Of a DNA stretch of 64,000 nt, positions 36,694-48,830 are shown piece after piece. The stretch is from Entoloma clypeatum (Eukaryota > Basidiomycota > Agaricomycetes > Agaricales > Entolomataceae): positions 3,100,001 to 3,164,000 of the forward strand of contig OY751491.1 of NCBI GenBank assembly GCA_963565915.1. The letters are read 5' to 3'. The notes under the pieces are model-generated. The model worked only from the letters and a program-made list of their open reading frames with translations, did not search any database and was not told the origin of the DNA. The first letter of the stretch is position 1, and the number at the start of each line of letters is the position of its first letter. Position numbers and translations under genes: made by a program.

Positions 36694-36801
36694 GGCAAGG
36701 TCGAGGTGTGCAAGTTGGCGGCGTCGTGTTCGCCGAGATACTCGTCATATTTGGATACAAGAAGTCACAAAGCATCAGATTTCACATGTGTGACTATGCC
36801 A

Positions 36802-37265
36802 TTATTTCCTTCCAGCCTTCTTCGCAGCGGTTTGCAATCGAGTCAACTGTTTCTTCCAGCCAAAACATTGGTTACATCCTTCACAACAGACAGATCAGAT
36901 CAGTCGGACATGCTGGGAAGACGAAAAAACAAGGAAATACCAGCTGAGCCATGCTTCTTGCACTGGTACAAGCCGTCCTTGCTTTGCGTGACCTGCGGAG
37001 GCTCAAGAGGTCCCCGATCGATGGAGTCGAGCTTGCGGAAAGGTCAATATCTGCCTCTCGATTGGACAAAGATACAGTCGACGAACCCCATAGAATGAAT
37101 CATTCTCTTCCCTTCCATCATAATCACAGTCGCCGCACTAGAGGAAGGACAGATCAAGTACAGGGGAGTAGAAATAGTACTGTATATACTTACCACTTCC
37201 TTGAGGTGGCTGCTGCAGAACACAGCGTCGTTGATCTCAACGGTTTGAACTTGAACTTCGGACAT
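36802..37265 (-). CDS. Small Cys-rich conserved fungal protein
   Basis: Four exons (37265-37194, 37137-37087, 37031-36941, 36878-36802) give 96 aa. Paired cysteines are arranged as FCSSHLKEVCGDCDYDGREEND, QCKKHG and GCNQCFGWKKQLTRLQ, suggesting a zinc-binding fold, and the C terminus is basic. I remember similar short proteins from other basidiomycetes (C-S-x-H-x-K-E-V-C, REEND, W-K-K-Q) but no function. A good TATA box lies upstream. Internal phases are all consistent. Confidence 0.75.
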
Positions 37266-37303
37266 GAATAGGATGAAAGGGGTCGTGACTGCGAGAGAGG
37301 GGG

Positions 37304-37311
37304 TTTATATA
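37304..37311 (-). promoter_or_regulatory. TATA box of the Cys-rich gene
   Basis: TATATAAA on the minus strand, 39 nt upstream of the ATG at 37265, implying a very short 5'UTR. Confidence 0.6.
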
Positions 37312-37542
37312 GCAAGGGGGAGCCGAATATGGTTCTGTTCCGGCGGGGTAAATGTGGGGTAGCACTCCTCCTCATGCCCCCTCGGCCACGCTTTGACCCT
37401 TCAGAATGTGTCACCATCGATCCTCCACTCGGACTGACATGGATTCCTCTCATATCATGTCCTCCATCATTCCCTCCTCATCTCGTGAGCACGAAACCAC
37501 CTTCACCCACCTTTTTATGCTCTCTCATCCAACCAGTTCGAA

Positions 37543-39091
37543 ATGGCCATTTCTCAGCTCGTTCATCACCCAGAATATAACTCAACCTTGATTCTGCGCT
37601 CTGACACCATCGCAGAAATAACCACCGACTTTCCTCCTGTTGTACCTCAGTTCAAAGACAGACGACTATGCCGTGTGATCCATCGCAGGCTGCTGGCCAG
37701 GCGACCAGGACGGGACGGGAGTCTCGAGCAATACTGTTCCCTCTACGGTCCAAAAGTGCCTCAGGGACATGATTCCTTGCAAGTTCCCATTTCAGACACT
37801 CTGATTCTTACTCCGATCGTAGAGTCCAACGACTCCTTGCCGTATTACCACCCTGCTGTCTCCCATCTTGCGTTTCGTTATCTCCAGTCAGACCCACCGA
37901 CTCTGCGCATAGAGGTCGTCCCCTTGTCAGGTACCTCCATCGACCCAGGTGCTCGATTGTATCGAACTTGCCTTGCACTCCTTGATACCCTCGATCGATA
38001 TGGATGGGGCGCACTTACCAACTACAGAAAACGGGTTTTGCATGACTGCCTCGTCGCGCGTGAGCCGTACCAGGACCTATATCTGATAATGCGGGAGCGG
38101 CACAAGCACCTCGTAGACACTTGGCAAGAAGTGACAGACCCACTAAAACATGTTTTCGAGGCGAGGATTAAACCTCTTTCTTCACCCTTGTGATCAATTT
38201 GCTAACAATACTTATGTACAGGACATCGGTATTGCGACATACTTGATGTTATTATGGAAAGATTCATACCCTTCCAAACACCAAAACGTTACCCAGACCA
38301 ATAATGCCAACGAACCTTGGAAAACCTGGTCTAGACCACCTGGCGGTTTCCTGGATTTTGGGTGAGCACAAGGTCCAGGAACAGAACTTCTTGAAACTCA
38401 TTGAAACTTATCACTTTTCATAGCTGCGGTAATGGTCTTCTGACCCATATCCTTATTGCCGAAGGTTACGCCGGTGAGGGCATCGACCTCCGTGCCCGAA
38501 GTTCGTGGTTGCATTATCCAGAGCTTACACAAGCCCATCTCCACGTCCACGCATTCGATCCAATTACCGACAGCGATCTTCACTTCAACACTGGAGTCTT
38601 CATCATCGGTAACCACGCAGATGAGCTTACCCCTTGGGTTCCTGTCCTTTCTACACTGCATTCTGCATCGGGATACATCTCAATACCGTGTTGCGCTTGG
38701 TCCTTTGACACAAAGTTCGATCGATCGAGTACACCCATGTTCCCTGTTCCGCGAGGCAACTTCGCAGATACATTGAATCTGGGTGGGGAAGGCGGAAATG
38801 GAAGCTCGTATTCCATGTACCGTATCTGGCTTGCTTCCTTGAGCCTTCATTGTGGATGGGAAGTGGAATGTGAGACTCTGAGAATACCCAGCACAAGGAA
38901 TTGGGCGATTGTTGGTACGTGTTTTGCGCTTTGGTTTCCGCCTTGCCCATTTGTATTACTTAGGGAGGAAGAAGTTGGCCAAGATGGACCCGGAAACTGC
39001 TGAGGAAAATGTTCGTGAAATCCTGAAAAACGTCTCCGAACGCGGCATCTTCAAGGCAAGAACACCTGAGGGCAAGGATGCCACACACTAG
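37543..39091 (+). CDS. TRM44: tRNA (uracil-2'-O)-methyltransferase Trm44
   Basis: Four exons (37543-38160, 38222-38361, 38424-38914, 38964-39091) give 458 aa. SAM-dependent methyltransferase that in yeast makes Um44 in tRNA-Ser. Motif I is visible as GFLDFGCGNGLLTHILI, followed by GIDLRARSSW. Downstream are IIGNHADELTPWVPV and the SIPCCAWSFDTKFDR segment characteristic of Trm44. The N-terminal region contains DPLKHVFEDIGIATYLMLLW. The first intron (38161-38221) has a clean branch point and acceptor (GCTAAC, TACAG) but begins with GC rather than GT if the conserved VFE is kept. Confidence 0.88.
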
Positions 39092-39197
39092 GGATGATCA
39101 TTTTCCATGTAGTATACCATGCATAGAGAGCATCGACAAATAGCTATCATTCGGTTGAAGGGCACCTGGATGATAATCGCCATAGCGCAGACATAAT

Positions 39198-40914
39198 TCA
39201 CATGCCCGTGGTCATACCTGCCCCCATTGGCATGGGCATGCCCCCCATCATCCCCATACCCATCGGCATGCCCATGCCCATGCCCATCATGCCTCCAAAC
39301 ATTGGGGGGAACATTGGCTCTTCCCGCTCTGCAGCCATAGCCCGACATTCAGCAAGTAGCTGTCGCAATTCTTCAACATTGGACGACCTCCTCACAGGCT
39401 GATCCTCGTCCGAATCTATTTGGGGTAAATCATACTCCCACTCATCCTCATCTTCGGAGTCATCACTCTCTTCTGCTTCCTCAGATTCAACTTCAGGCAA
39501 CGTTCCAAGCAGGGCCCCTGTACAATCTTCGAGGCGTATGCCATGATCCGTCAACATATTCCACCATTTGTCATACCTCTCTAACCCTCCCGCCTCCTCT
39601 GATGGCCCATCTGCTTCGTTCAACTCGTTTAGCATTGCTCGACCCAACGCACGCACACGTTGCAACTTTGGAAAATTGATCTTGTTCAGAGCAGCCATGT
39701 TCAAGTCATTGGACCGCTGGATGATATGGGCACTCAAAGGATTCGCTGATGAATACTCTGCAGCATAGCCCACTCCGAAGGCGTACATCAAGCCATGGAG
39801 GCCGACACTCGTAATATTGAGGTGAGGATGATTGACGAGGCTCGCCATGGCGCTGGTATTGCTGCCAGGAGCTTGCACCTCTTCTCCAGGCGGCTGGACA
39901 CGCCAGTCAGCATTGAAGCAGAATGTGTCGAGCGAGGGACAAAGCTTGAGGATCTCCGCCACATCCAGAGGTGGAATGCAATTGAGATCGAGGAATACGA
40001 GCTTTGCCCCATGAGCGGTAAGGAACCCCACTGCATCGGGTTGGTCGCTGCGATGATTGCCGCAGTCGAAGGACACGACCTTGAGAGATGGGAGCGACCA
40101 TCCTGTCGCTTGTTCGAGGAACTGGCCAAAATACCCCCGAAGAGATAGTTGTTGAAGATAACCCAGAGTCAAACGAAGATCTGAAGCAGAACCCAAGAGG
40201 ATGTTCTCTGTATCCTCGAAGTCATTTGTCTCAAAGTCGATGTGCACGCAAACAATCGAAGGCAACGAATCGAGCGCCCAGATGACCTTTGGAAGCGCCT
40301 CGCAAGAGACAGTCCAGTGAACTGTTTTCAGGGACTTGAACGCGTAGGTGGCGAGGGTATCTGCGCACGATCCAAAAATGTTACCCATAGGAACATCGGC
40401 GATGAAAATTTCAAGATTTGGACAATGCCTGATGACGGATGTCAGCGCGTCCTCCGAGTTGTCCATTGTAACATCGCGGTTATAACGGGCAAGGTGTATT
40501 CTCCGCGTCCACCATCCGAGGGACGATGAAATCGTGGAGGCGGTCGAAGAAGCCGAGTCCAGGGCGTCACATAGTGAAAGGAGTTTGTGAGGTTCACTGA
40601 AATAGAGACATCTGAAGAGAAGTTCAGAGCCAATGCGGTGCCACGCTTTACATGTGGATATGATCGCCTGCAAAATAATAGTCAGCATTAGTCTACAAAG
40701 TCAATTGAGAATACGACAGAACCTTTTTCGTCGAATAACTCCTTCTTTGCACGATGTTCAAAGCCTCCGACGGACGGCGTAGCGTCCAATGGCCAAACGC
40801 GTTCTTGACCCACGCCGACTCTGCCATCATGGTTGGCAAACCATACTGAAAAATGACATCCTCATCGGCGGCTTGGTTGAAAATCTGCACCCAGATTTCT
40901 GCTGGCAGTTCCAT
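39198..40914 (-). CDS. F-box-like protein with Met/Gly-rich C-terminal tail
   Basis: Two exons (40914-40723, 40667-39198) give 553 aa. The N terminus MELPAEIWVQIFNQAADED is an F-box-like motif. The middle has weak leucine-rich spacing (LEIFIADVP, LKTVHWTVSC, LKVVSFDCGN, LVFLDLNCI). An acidic region (EEAEESDDSEDEDEWE) precedes a C-terminal tail of alternating Met/Gly/Pro (GMMGMGMGMPMGMGMM). It may be a substrate adaptor of an SCF ubiquitin ligase (inference from the F-box). The tail is unusual for the family. Confidence 0.75.
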
Positions 40915-41181
40915 GGTTATGAGGGGGAAATCCTATCGAGATGGATACTTGGGGTGAGATTCAAGTCGGCTCTGTTTCGTGTTGACCGTTGGAAACGGAC
41001 ATGTCCGAGTCACGGTGGCGTGATCCACTCAAGTTGAATCACATGATGCGACGCGTAAGTATGCCTAAGGCGGTTTTCTGAGAATAATTTCTTCAAAGAA
41101 GATAGCGAAATCCACATCGGTTATATTACATAATATAATAGGGTAGGGTTCTATTTCTCATTCTAAACTTGGCCATGTAAT

Positions 41182-42148
41182 TTACGCTGAGAAATTGACG
41201 CGGGAGACATTGGTCCAGAATGCCTTGCCGTGAAGGCCACCGATCTCAAGTTCGAGAGCGCTAGGCTGACGTGAGCCATCGGCTGCAGCGAGGGTACCAG
41301 AGCCCCAAGGAGATCCTTTGATGCTAATCAATCCCGAGATCAGTGAGCCGCGGACAAAAGTACGTACCGCCGTGGGGCTCATTTAAGCTTGTTAGTTGAG
41401 CGAAGGTGTGGGCGTAGCCGAGGGGAACGTAGATCATTCCGTGGTGGACGAAAGTGGAAATAGTGTTGAGGTGGGTGGTCTCCTGTCCACCACCCATGCT
41501 GGCCGTGGCGACGAAGATTGACGCGTACTTGCCGTAGAGCTTGCCCTGAGACCAAAGTCCACCAGTGGAATCCCAGAAGGTCTTTCAAACGACGTCAACA
41601 TCACAAGCGTGAAATTCTACAGGACGAATTCTACCTTCCACTGTGCAGGCATAGAGCCATAACGAGTTGGTAAGCCGAAGAGGAAGGCATCGAATTTCTC
41701 AAAATCGGCGAGAGTAAAGGTAGGGTAGCCGGGCTTGGCGGGAGCACCCATTTGGGTCAAGACCTCCGGGGAGAGCGTCTCGGGAATTCTACGTCCAGTG
41801 TCAGCTCACCCTTCAAACCAAACTGGCGAACATACTGGAAGATGGTGGCGTTTCCGCCCGCACCGATAATTCCAGACTTGACAGCCTCGGCGACTATGAG
41901 ATTCTGGTCAGCAAGCGTCGTCAAGAATAAAAGAGCAGTTGCGTACGCTTGGCGATGTGACCATAGGTGGTGTAGACGACGATGGCGACCTTGGGTGTCA
42001 TTGCAGGTGCTTTGCTCTTAGAGATAGTTGAAAGTGGGGATGAAGTAACGATTGGTGTTGACCCGTTGGATTTCTCGTTGGCTTTTGTAGTTCTGTGAGT
42101 GGCTTTGTCCGTGAAGTTGGTTTTCTGACTTTTGCCGGGGAAGCACAT
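41182..42148 (-). CDS. Flavodoxin-like NAD(P)H quinone oxidoreductase (WrbA/Pst2 family)
   Basis: Five exons (42148-41947, 41893-41836, 41788-41635, 41581-41368, 41315-41182) give 253 aa. Flavodoxin-fold FMN site VAIVVYTTYGHIAKLAEAV, then IPETLSPEVLTQMGAP, FLFGLPTRYGSMPAQWKTF, ASMGGGQETT and HHGMIYVPLGYA, all typical of WrbA-type benzoquinone reductases used in quinone detoxification and, in wood-decay fungi, lignin-derived quinone cycling. The roughly 49-residue N-terminal extension (MCFPGKSQKTNFTDK) precedes the core and matches what I recall from basidiomycete homologues. TATA box upstream. Confidence 0.9.
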
Positions 42149-42196
42149 GGGAAATTGTCAAGTTTCGCTGGAGATTATTAAACATTCACCGTGCTG

Positions 42197-42204
42197 TTTA
42201 TATA
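42197..42204 (-). promoter_or_regulatory. TATA box of the quinone reductase gene
   Basis: TATATAAA on the minus strand, 49 nt before the ATG at 42148. Confidence 0.55.
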
Positions 42205-43019
42205 TTTTCCACATCCCTGAAAGCAAGGTGTGTCTCGTTCAGTCATCCACGATCCCTTTCCGTGTAGGGTGACAAAATCCGATTACGGCACGGCCCCTAT
42301 CGTTGGCGATTTCTCATCTTGTGTCAATGGCCACTCATCTCGTCAGCCTACCGAGGCCATCCTCGCCGATACGCCTGACCAATCAGACCATCTTCATAAT
42401 GCGAATGTGTGAACCGAGGTCAGCTATAATACACCGCTGATAATATATGACCGAGACGCAAACGCTTACAGAAAAGTTCCGACAGTACTTAGCTTTTCAG
42501 CGCCCGAGTCTGAAAGCCACCGAGAAATGGAAATAATAAGCGACATGCAATATAGCCAGACATGACGAGTGTACTCCCCCCTGAAAAGTGTCCGGTAAGC
42601 AGGGAACTAACCTCAACATATTAGGAATACGAGAACCAAGTGGGGTTGAAGCAGCACGTCCGAAACTTTTAGGGGGTTGCAAAGCAAGTCCGCTGAGCCA
42701 GGACGAGGATAAACGCAGTAAGATGCAAGTTTAAAGGTGTTATGAGTTAGCAAGGAGTAGAGCAACCTCCGAGCCAAGGTCGATCAGAGCAGGATCAGAG
42801 TAGCATCGACGCTCAGTGCCAACCATGATGTATGATGATCAACAAGCGTGGTTCTGTGCCTCATACAACTGAAACTGACTGAAGTCAATCAGAAGCGGGT
42901 GAAAGACTGTGAAGGATGACCGATCACGGATCGGTGATTGCTGAATAAACGATTGGATATCCGCGACATGTTCGGGGTCGAGGTTATACATATATCCCTC
43001 GTTGAACCGCGACAACGTT
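42205..43019. other. Intergenic, no gene seen
   Basis: Only short frames; 3' flank of the SET/MYND gene and upstream flank of the quinone reductase gene. Confidence 0.5.
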
Positions 43020-45212
43020 CTATCTGCTGAATAAGTTCGGGGTATCTTCCAAGACGTTCTTCACGCCCTGTTTCCACACCTCGATTTCTTTCTCCAACGA
43101 AACAATGCTACTCCTGACATCTTCTCCCACTTGGCCGCCTTCGTTTTGGCGCCCAAATCCTATCAATAGCTCGTCCCGCGCACGAAGCAGGGTCTCGTAT
43201 GCTAACTTGAGCCTAGGTGGTCCCGAAGGCGGATACAGTAATGCGGCTTCAGTGTCTGGGGTGTGTGGCTGCGGCGCAGGCTCATCGACAGCGAGGATTT
43301 TTCCAAGCTCCGCGAGGGCGATGCCACGAACGGGATGACCATATGAAAGCAAGGATGTAATCCCGGTGGAAGATTTAGTCGCGGATCTGATTGCCTCGTC
43401 CAAAGCTTCCTGTGTTGGGGGTGATGGAAGCGAAGAAATCAAGAGAGACTGATGGAGACGGGACAGCGCTAAGAGCGGGTGGGAGGAGGGTATCAGGCCT
43501 GAAGAAGTGAGTATTGGAATGAGGTTCGTGGTGAGCTGCTTCGACTTTATCGGATCTGCGGAGCGAGCGTAAGATTAGTCATCGATATATTACCTTCAAG
43601 GCGCGTAACAAACCTTTGAACTGAAGAGCAGTCGCTTTATCAAGGGCTTCCTGGCCTATGCGTACGGCATCCTGCACTGAATCGGGGTCGCTCAGGGCAG
43701 CTTTACATTTTGTGCATCGGTACAGCGCGATTCCTGAGGGAAAATAAGGCATTGGAAGTTAAAGAATGGCAAGATGTACCTTCTGTAGGGATAGGACATG
43801 TACCCCCACATGATTTCGGACACCAAACAGACGATCGAGGGTCGGCATCAGCTGGAATAGTACACACTGTGCAATGACAATCAAAGTTGTACGTTGCTTG
43901 CAATGAAGCCTGACGTGAGGCCTTCGGCAAGGTTGTGTCAATGTACGACGTTAAGACCTGAGAATGTAGTGAATTTTTTTTGACAAGATCAGTCGGCTCA
44001 GACAAATCACCTCTTCATTGGGCTCGATGTGACGTAATGCAACGACCTGCATACGAGGTTCCTCATCCAAAGATGTTGCTGTCCTAGGAAAAACAACGAC
44101 AGCATTCGGATCGCAGGAGTGGTTTATCAAAGCAACTGCTGGAGAAACGGATGTTCCAATTGGCGTTAACGAAGGCGATGTGATAGTGAAAGTGTTGGTA
44201 ACAAACTAAGACGCGATTAGAAAGTCCAGAAGACGTGCCCGATAGGAAGCCACAAACGCGAGAAACTACGTCGACAAGATCTCTGGCGGAGCTAAACCCG
44301 AAGTCGACGATTTCTTCAGACGATGATAACCCAAGATATCGAACTAGAGATTGTGACAGGTGTGTATGGAGTTCCAATGAAGATGTTGGTAGAGACTGTC
44401 GATCTGGTAAGACATGAGCAGACTTTGGCGAGATCTCATTCGACTACACTTACGCGACTGCAGAGCGTCGACTTGTCTTGCCTACGATGAGTCATTTAAT
44501 GGAAGCATGAATTCTCATCATAGAAACAATACGAACCCAAACACTATCACTTCCTTTCTTCTTTTTCCTCCATAACAGACGAGCTAGACATCTGACTGCA
44601 TCGCTTGTAATTGACAGATCAGGGGATGGCGCTGACTGTGACCACCGCTGCAAAGCGGTACATTCAAACTTGTGAAGTGGCCAATCCCTATTTTGACAAA
44701 CCTGGTAAACCATAGGTGCAAATTCATCATCAATAACAATTAGGCACGTACGGAACCACAGTACCAGATGGCGTGACACATTGTACATCTCTTTAGACCA
44801 TTTGCAGTTGTAGCAGGACCGAAACAGGTAGAACAGTAACCCTCTAGATATTGTTTTGATAGTACAGCGACGGGTGGTTTTACCGAGATGACGACATCGC
44901 CTGGGGTTTTTACTCGCAGACTTGGACCGAGAAAAAAGCAGGCTCACCAGGTCGAAAATAAGACTTTGCGAAGAGGCCCCTTCCTGAAGTGTGGGATATC
45001 CGGACGTCGACAGTGGATGGAACAGAATAGAGAGCCGTTTGATCTGGATTGGGTGTATTCTTGGACTCGGAAGATGTTGGATGTTTCTGGTTGTCCTGAC
45101 TGGACTTGACATATGACCTTGATTGCTTTTCCACTCGGGACGATTTGAGATAGGAAAAAGTCGCCATTGCGTCTGTGCGAAGTCCTTTGGTTTGATCACG
45201 TGGATCGGTCAT
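43020..45212 (-). CDS. SET and MYND domain protein (SMYD-type)
   Basis: Nine exons (45212-44948, 44900-44752, 44701-44537, 44481-44454, 44403-44258, 44205-44011, 43957-43780, 43733-43614, 43555-43020) give 593 aa. A split SET domain (SHTSGRGLFAKSYFRPGDVV) is interrupted by a MYND zinc finger at about residues 111-151 (CSTC, CTMC, WYCGSVCQNRDW, HKFEC). The catalytic SET part is ALINHSCDPNAVVVF at about 279 and NEEVLTSYID at about 316-324, followed by post-SET cysteines (CHCTVC). The C terminus is helical and TPR-like, as in SMYD proteins. Expected to be a lysine methyltransferase or a related regulator; target unknown. It shares a 64-bp divergent promoter with the TFIIA small subunit. Confidence 0.87.
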
Positions 45213-45276
45213 CCCTATTCACTTAGTGACTCCCAACAGCTTGCTTCATCCAACCTCTCCTTTGTCAAAATATACG
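45213..45276. promoter_or_regulatory. 64-bp divergent intergenic promoter
   Basis: Start codons of the SET/MYND gene (minus, 45212) and the TFIIA gene (plus, 45277) are separated by only 64 bp, so promoters and 5'UTRs of both must overlap. No TATA box is apparent. Confidence 0.6.
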
Positions 45277-45818
45277 ATGGCTACAGCTTATTATGAGTTT
45301 TACCGTGGATCTTCGTATGTTTCATGAATCTCGTCAATTTCAGCCTTGGAGACGGCACGCGATGTAGGATTGGCATGGCTTTGACTGACTCGCTTGACGA
45401 GCTCATAACGAGCGGGGCTATCACGCCACAATTGGCTATGAAGGTTTTGCAGCAAGTGCGTGTTCTATTACGTATTTGGAAGGTAGCGGACGGGGCGTAG
45501 AGGGCGGGGTTCCCGTGGTGACCTTAACTCATATCTGGATATCTAGTTTGACAAGTCATTGGCCGACACAATGGTGAAGCAGGTCAAGACAAAAACTACA
45601 TTAAAGGTGCACCACTTTGTTCATCAGCGGGTTGAGGCACCGTTAATAATTCGTGTTATTAGGGTCACCTTCACACTTACCGGCTTTGCGACGATGTCTG
45701 GACATTTATCGTCAAGAATCCAACATTCAAAATGGAAGCGAATGAGGTTGTCAGCGCCTCGAGGATCAAAATCATTGCTTGCAAGAATGGTGACGCGATC
45801 GAGGCGGGGAAGAAATGA
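45277..45818 (+). CDS. TOA2: Transcription factor IIA small (gamma) subunit
   Basis: Four exons (45277-45314, 45368-45455, 45547-45606, 45663-45818) give 113 aa, the normal size. [35 protein letters not shown] and [14 protein letters not shown] form the N-terminal helical bundle; [19 protein letters not shown] and [12 protein letters not shown] form the beta-barrel strands. With the large subunit it stabilises TBP on promoters in RNA polymerase II initiation. Confidence 0.95.
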
Positions 45819-46164
45819 GAGTTAATCCGTGTGGGTGTCTATAAGCCTGCTTCATTTCTGTGTTCATTTCTCTCGGACACAGTATAGGTTGATCGTCCCA
45901 TGTTATCTAGATATTGTACTCTGCACATTCAATCGAAGTTCGAACAAGGACATTTGGTACGATCATGATATCTTGTTCTCTTTTGAATTCCGGTACTTAT
46001 GTTGGGGGAGGACCTCCATACGTTGCTACCCGACTTTGTACTTCCTACACCAGACAAATGGGAACATTGTAATTGAGACCGTCCTAAAGCGGAGTTTCAA
46101 TAGGTCAAAATGGAAGCCAGTTCAACATGATCCCGCCTTGTTCCCGACCCGCCCCTATCCGTCT

Positions 46165-48402
46165 ATGTCACTCACGTTCTGCGAGCCACCGACAGCCTCG
46201 TCTCTCGAAGATGCGCGGCGGGCGCTCAAAGCAACCCGAATATCCGTCACAGAACTCAGCGCAAAAATCGATGCCGCCGAAGCGGCTTTGGCTGAGGTAG
46301 TCCACGAATCTCGATGTATGATCAACGACCTTCAACGCGAACATGCGACGCTAGAGGATCAGGCCTTGCAAACAATGGCATATTTGAGCCCAATCCGCAG
46401 GCTTCCAACAGAGTTATTGAGGAATGTTTTCATGTGGTGCTTCCAAGATCATCCGTGTTGCGCTTGGGTCCTGTCGTCGGTGTGTAGCCCCTGGAGAGGA
46501 CTCACTCTGAAAATGCCCAAAATTTGGTCAAAGGTGTGTTATGATTAATCTTCTTTCTTTCGTCCTTGGCCCTGCTCGATCCCCGACGTTTGCTGGCATG
46601 GTGTTGACGCCTTGAGATTCACTATTCATTCACGATCTCGCGTAAAAATTTGGAGAAATGTGATCCACGGACCTTAGTTGAAAAATATTGGAGATGCCTT
46701 TCCTCTCGATACTTTCCCCCCCACGCTTCCATGGGTAACGGGTAGTATCGAGAATGTACGTTCTGGAGGCGTAACTTCATCTTCTCTCATCGACCCTGGA
46801 TAGCGTGGATTCTCCTTATGTATCTATTTTCAGCGACCGCTTGGCCCTTTACTGGTTCTTCCATTTCATCATTCAAACTGACACGCTCCACAGATCCGAC
46901 TTGTAACGACACAACATGCCTCAGCCGACACCATTCGTTTGTGGATCGAACGGTCAGGCCATGCTGTCCCATTGGACATCGAAATTTTCCTTCGTGTCAC
47001 GGGTTCTGAGGCACTATGTTCACGGAGACGGAGACGCTCGTCCCTGTCTCCCCCTTCGAGCCCGCCACCTTGGTCCGCCTTTCCCCATAATGCGGGGCTC
47101 GCTACGCACTATGTCATCCCTCACCCGCCCGTGACGCCGGCTGGACCCACCATCCTCCCGTCGCCAACTCCCGTCATCCTTCCACCCTCGCCTGCAGGGC
47201 TTCCTGGCCCATGGTTCCCTCGCTACTCCACGACTGAGGGCCAGTCCGCAAACTCATCTCGCTCTAGTCTCCACTGGGGTCATATTGTTATCTACTACTT
47301 GGCTGAACAGATGCACCGTTGGGAACGCTTTATTTTCAGATTTGACAAGCAATTTACCTCCATGGGGGCGTTAAAGTCCATAAGCGGTCTGTCGACTTTT
47401 CGCATCATTTCTCCAGAGTATTCAGATCTTATTTCATCAGGTGATGCACCTCTTTTACGAGAGTTCGAAGTGTCAAGTGCCGAAACAGCCTTCTACCCAG
47501 AGTGGCAATGGCTTCCAAATGCAACTCCAAATGCCACACTAGTTCTCCCCCGACTCCGACGGTTGACCTTGCACTATGCACCGTTCAAATGGTCCTCGCC
47601 TCTGTTACGGACGAACCTCACCGTATTGAGCCTGCGAGCCCTTCCTTCATGCCAGCTTCCCCTTGATCGAATCATGTATATTATTGCACACAACCTGTCG
47701 CTCGAGTCCCTCACCCTTCATTTTCAAGGCGTTCTTCCTGCCATCCTACCTTTGGCCCCGACCACCCTTCCTATGCTTGACACGTTCCACATCGGCGGGC
47801 ATTTCTTTCTCCATCAACTTGTCGAGTCACTTGTGCTCCCAGCCCTTAGCGACCTCACCATCGATATCGATGCCAGGGAGCCTATCGAAGATACAATATC
47901 AAACCTCCTTACACGCTCCAGCAATCCATCACTAAGGCACTTGTCCGTCGCGTACAGTTCTATCAACCATGCGTCTTCATTCTATTATGGACCCAGCGGG
48001 GTCATCATCTCGTGGACCTCCCTCCTGGTAGAACTCATGCATCTAGAGAGCCTGCATGTTGGTGGGGCACCTCTGGAGCTATTGTTGTCCACCCTGGCTC
48101 TTCCCGACGACGAAACAATCCAGATGACGTCGTGGGCGTGCCCAAAGCTGGAGGTGCTAGGGATGAGAAATTGTCATACGCACAGCGAATGGTTGACGAA
48201 GCTGGTACAGATGGTGGAGGCGAGGAACCCATCGCTGGTGCCAGGGGTCAGTGGGACCAGCGGGGCTTTCGGTGGCCTCACTCCCGCGAGGCTGAAAACG
48301 TTGGAACTTCACGACTGTGCGAGTCTGGGGCAAGACGTGGTGCAATGGCTGAAGAGCAGGATTGAAGAGGTCGTCTGCACGGAGCCGGAGTCTGATAGAT
48401 GA
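46165..48402 (+). CDS. F-box protein with LRR-like C-terminal region
   Basis: Exons 46165-46533 and 46894-48402 are secure in phase. A middle exon 46678-46734 (KNIGDAFPLDTFPPTLPW) is plausible and also in phase 0; splicing in the 46534-46893 gap is otherwise unresolved. The N-terminal coiled coil (TRISVTELSAKIDAAEAAL) precedes an F-box (SPIRRLPTELLRNVFMWCF) and a leucine-rich region (LRRLTLHYAPF, LTVLSLRAL, LESLTLHF, LEVLGMRNC). This layout belongs to the large F-box expansion of Agaricomycetes. A Pro-rich insert interrupts the region after ERSGHAVPLDIEIF. Probable SCF substrate adaptor (inference). Confidence 0.75.
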
Positions 48403-48830
48403 GGGATGCTCGGTTCTCCAAGTCGGCCTCAGTTCAGAAGGGGAAGCTTTGTTATTTATTCCTCCTATTCCACGATGTCTCCAGTGATGATTCCCTTTGT
48501 AGATCTTGAGATTGTAGTCTCGACATAAAGGCTGTTGTATGTATTTCAAAGTATCACTGTTCTTGAGTATTGTCATGTCGAGCGCGCATCTGTCACAGTA
48601 GTAAACTTTCCAAGATCCCGAGTAAATGGTCATATGAAGTGTACCCTGGCCCCAGTTGGATCGATGACACACTGGTTGCTTGCAATCGATATACAGAGTA
48701 TAATTCCACGCTACGAGTTCAGCTTCAAGATGTTTGCAGAATAGCTGCGGTCTAAAGAATGGATCACTACGGCTAATAATTCTTACAAGTCTAAGGCGAG
48801 TACACGCAACGGGATATAGATATCCAGAGT

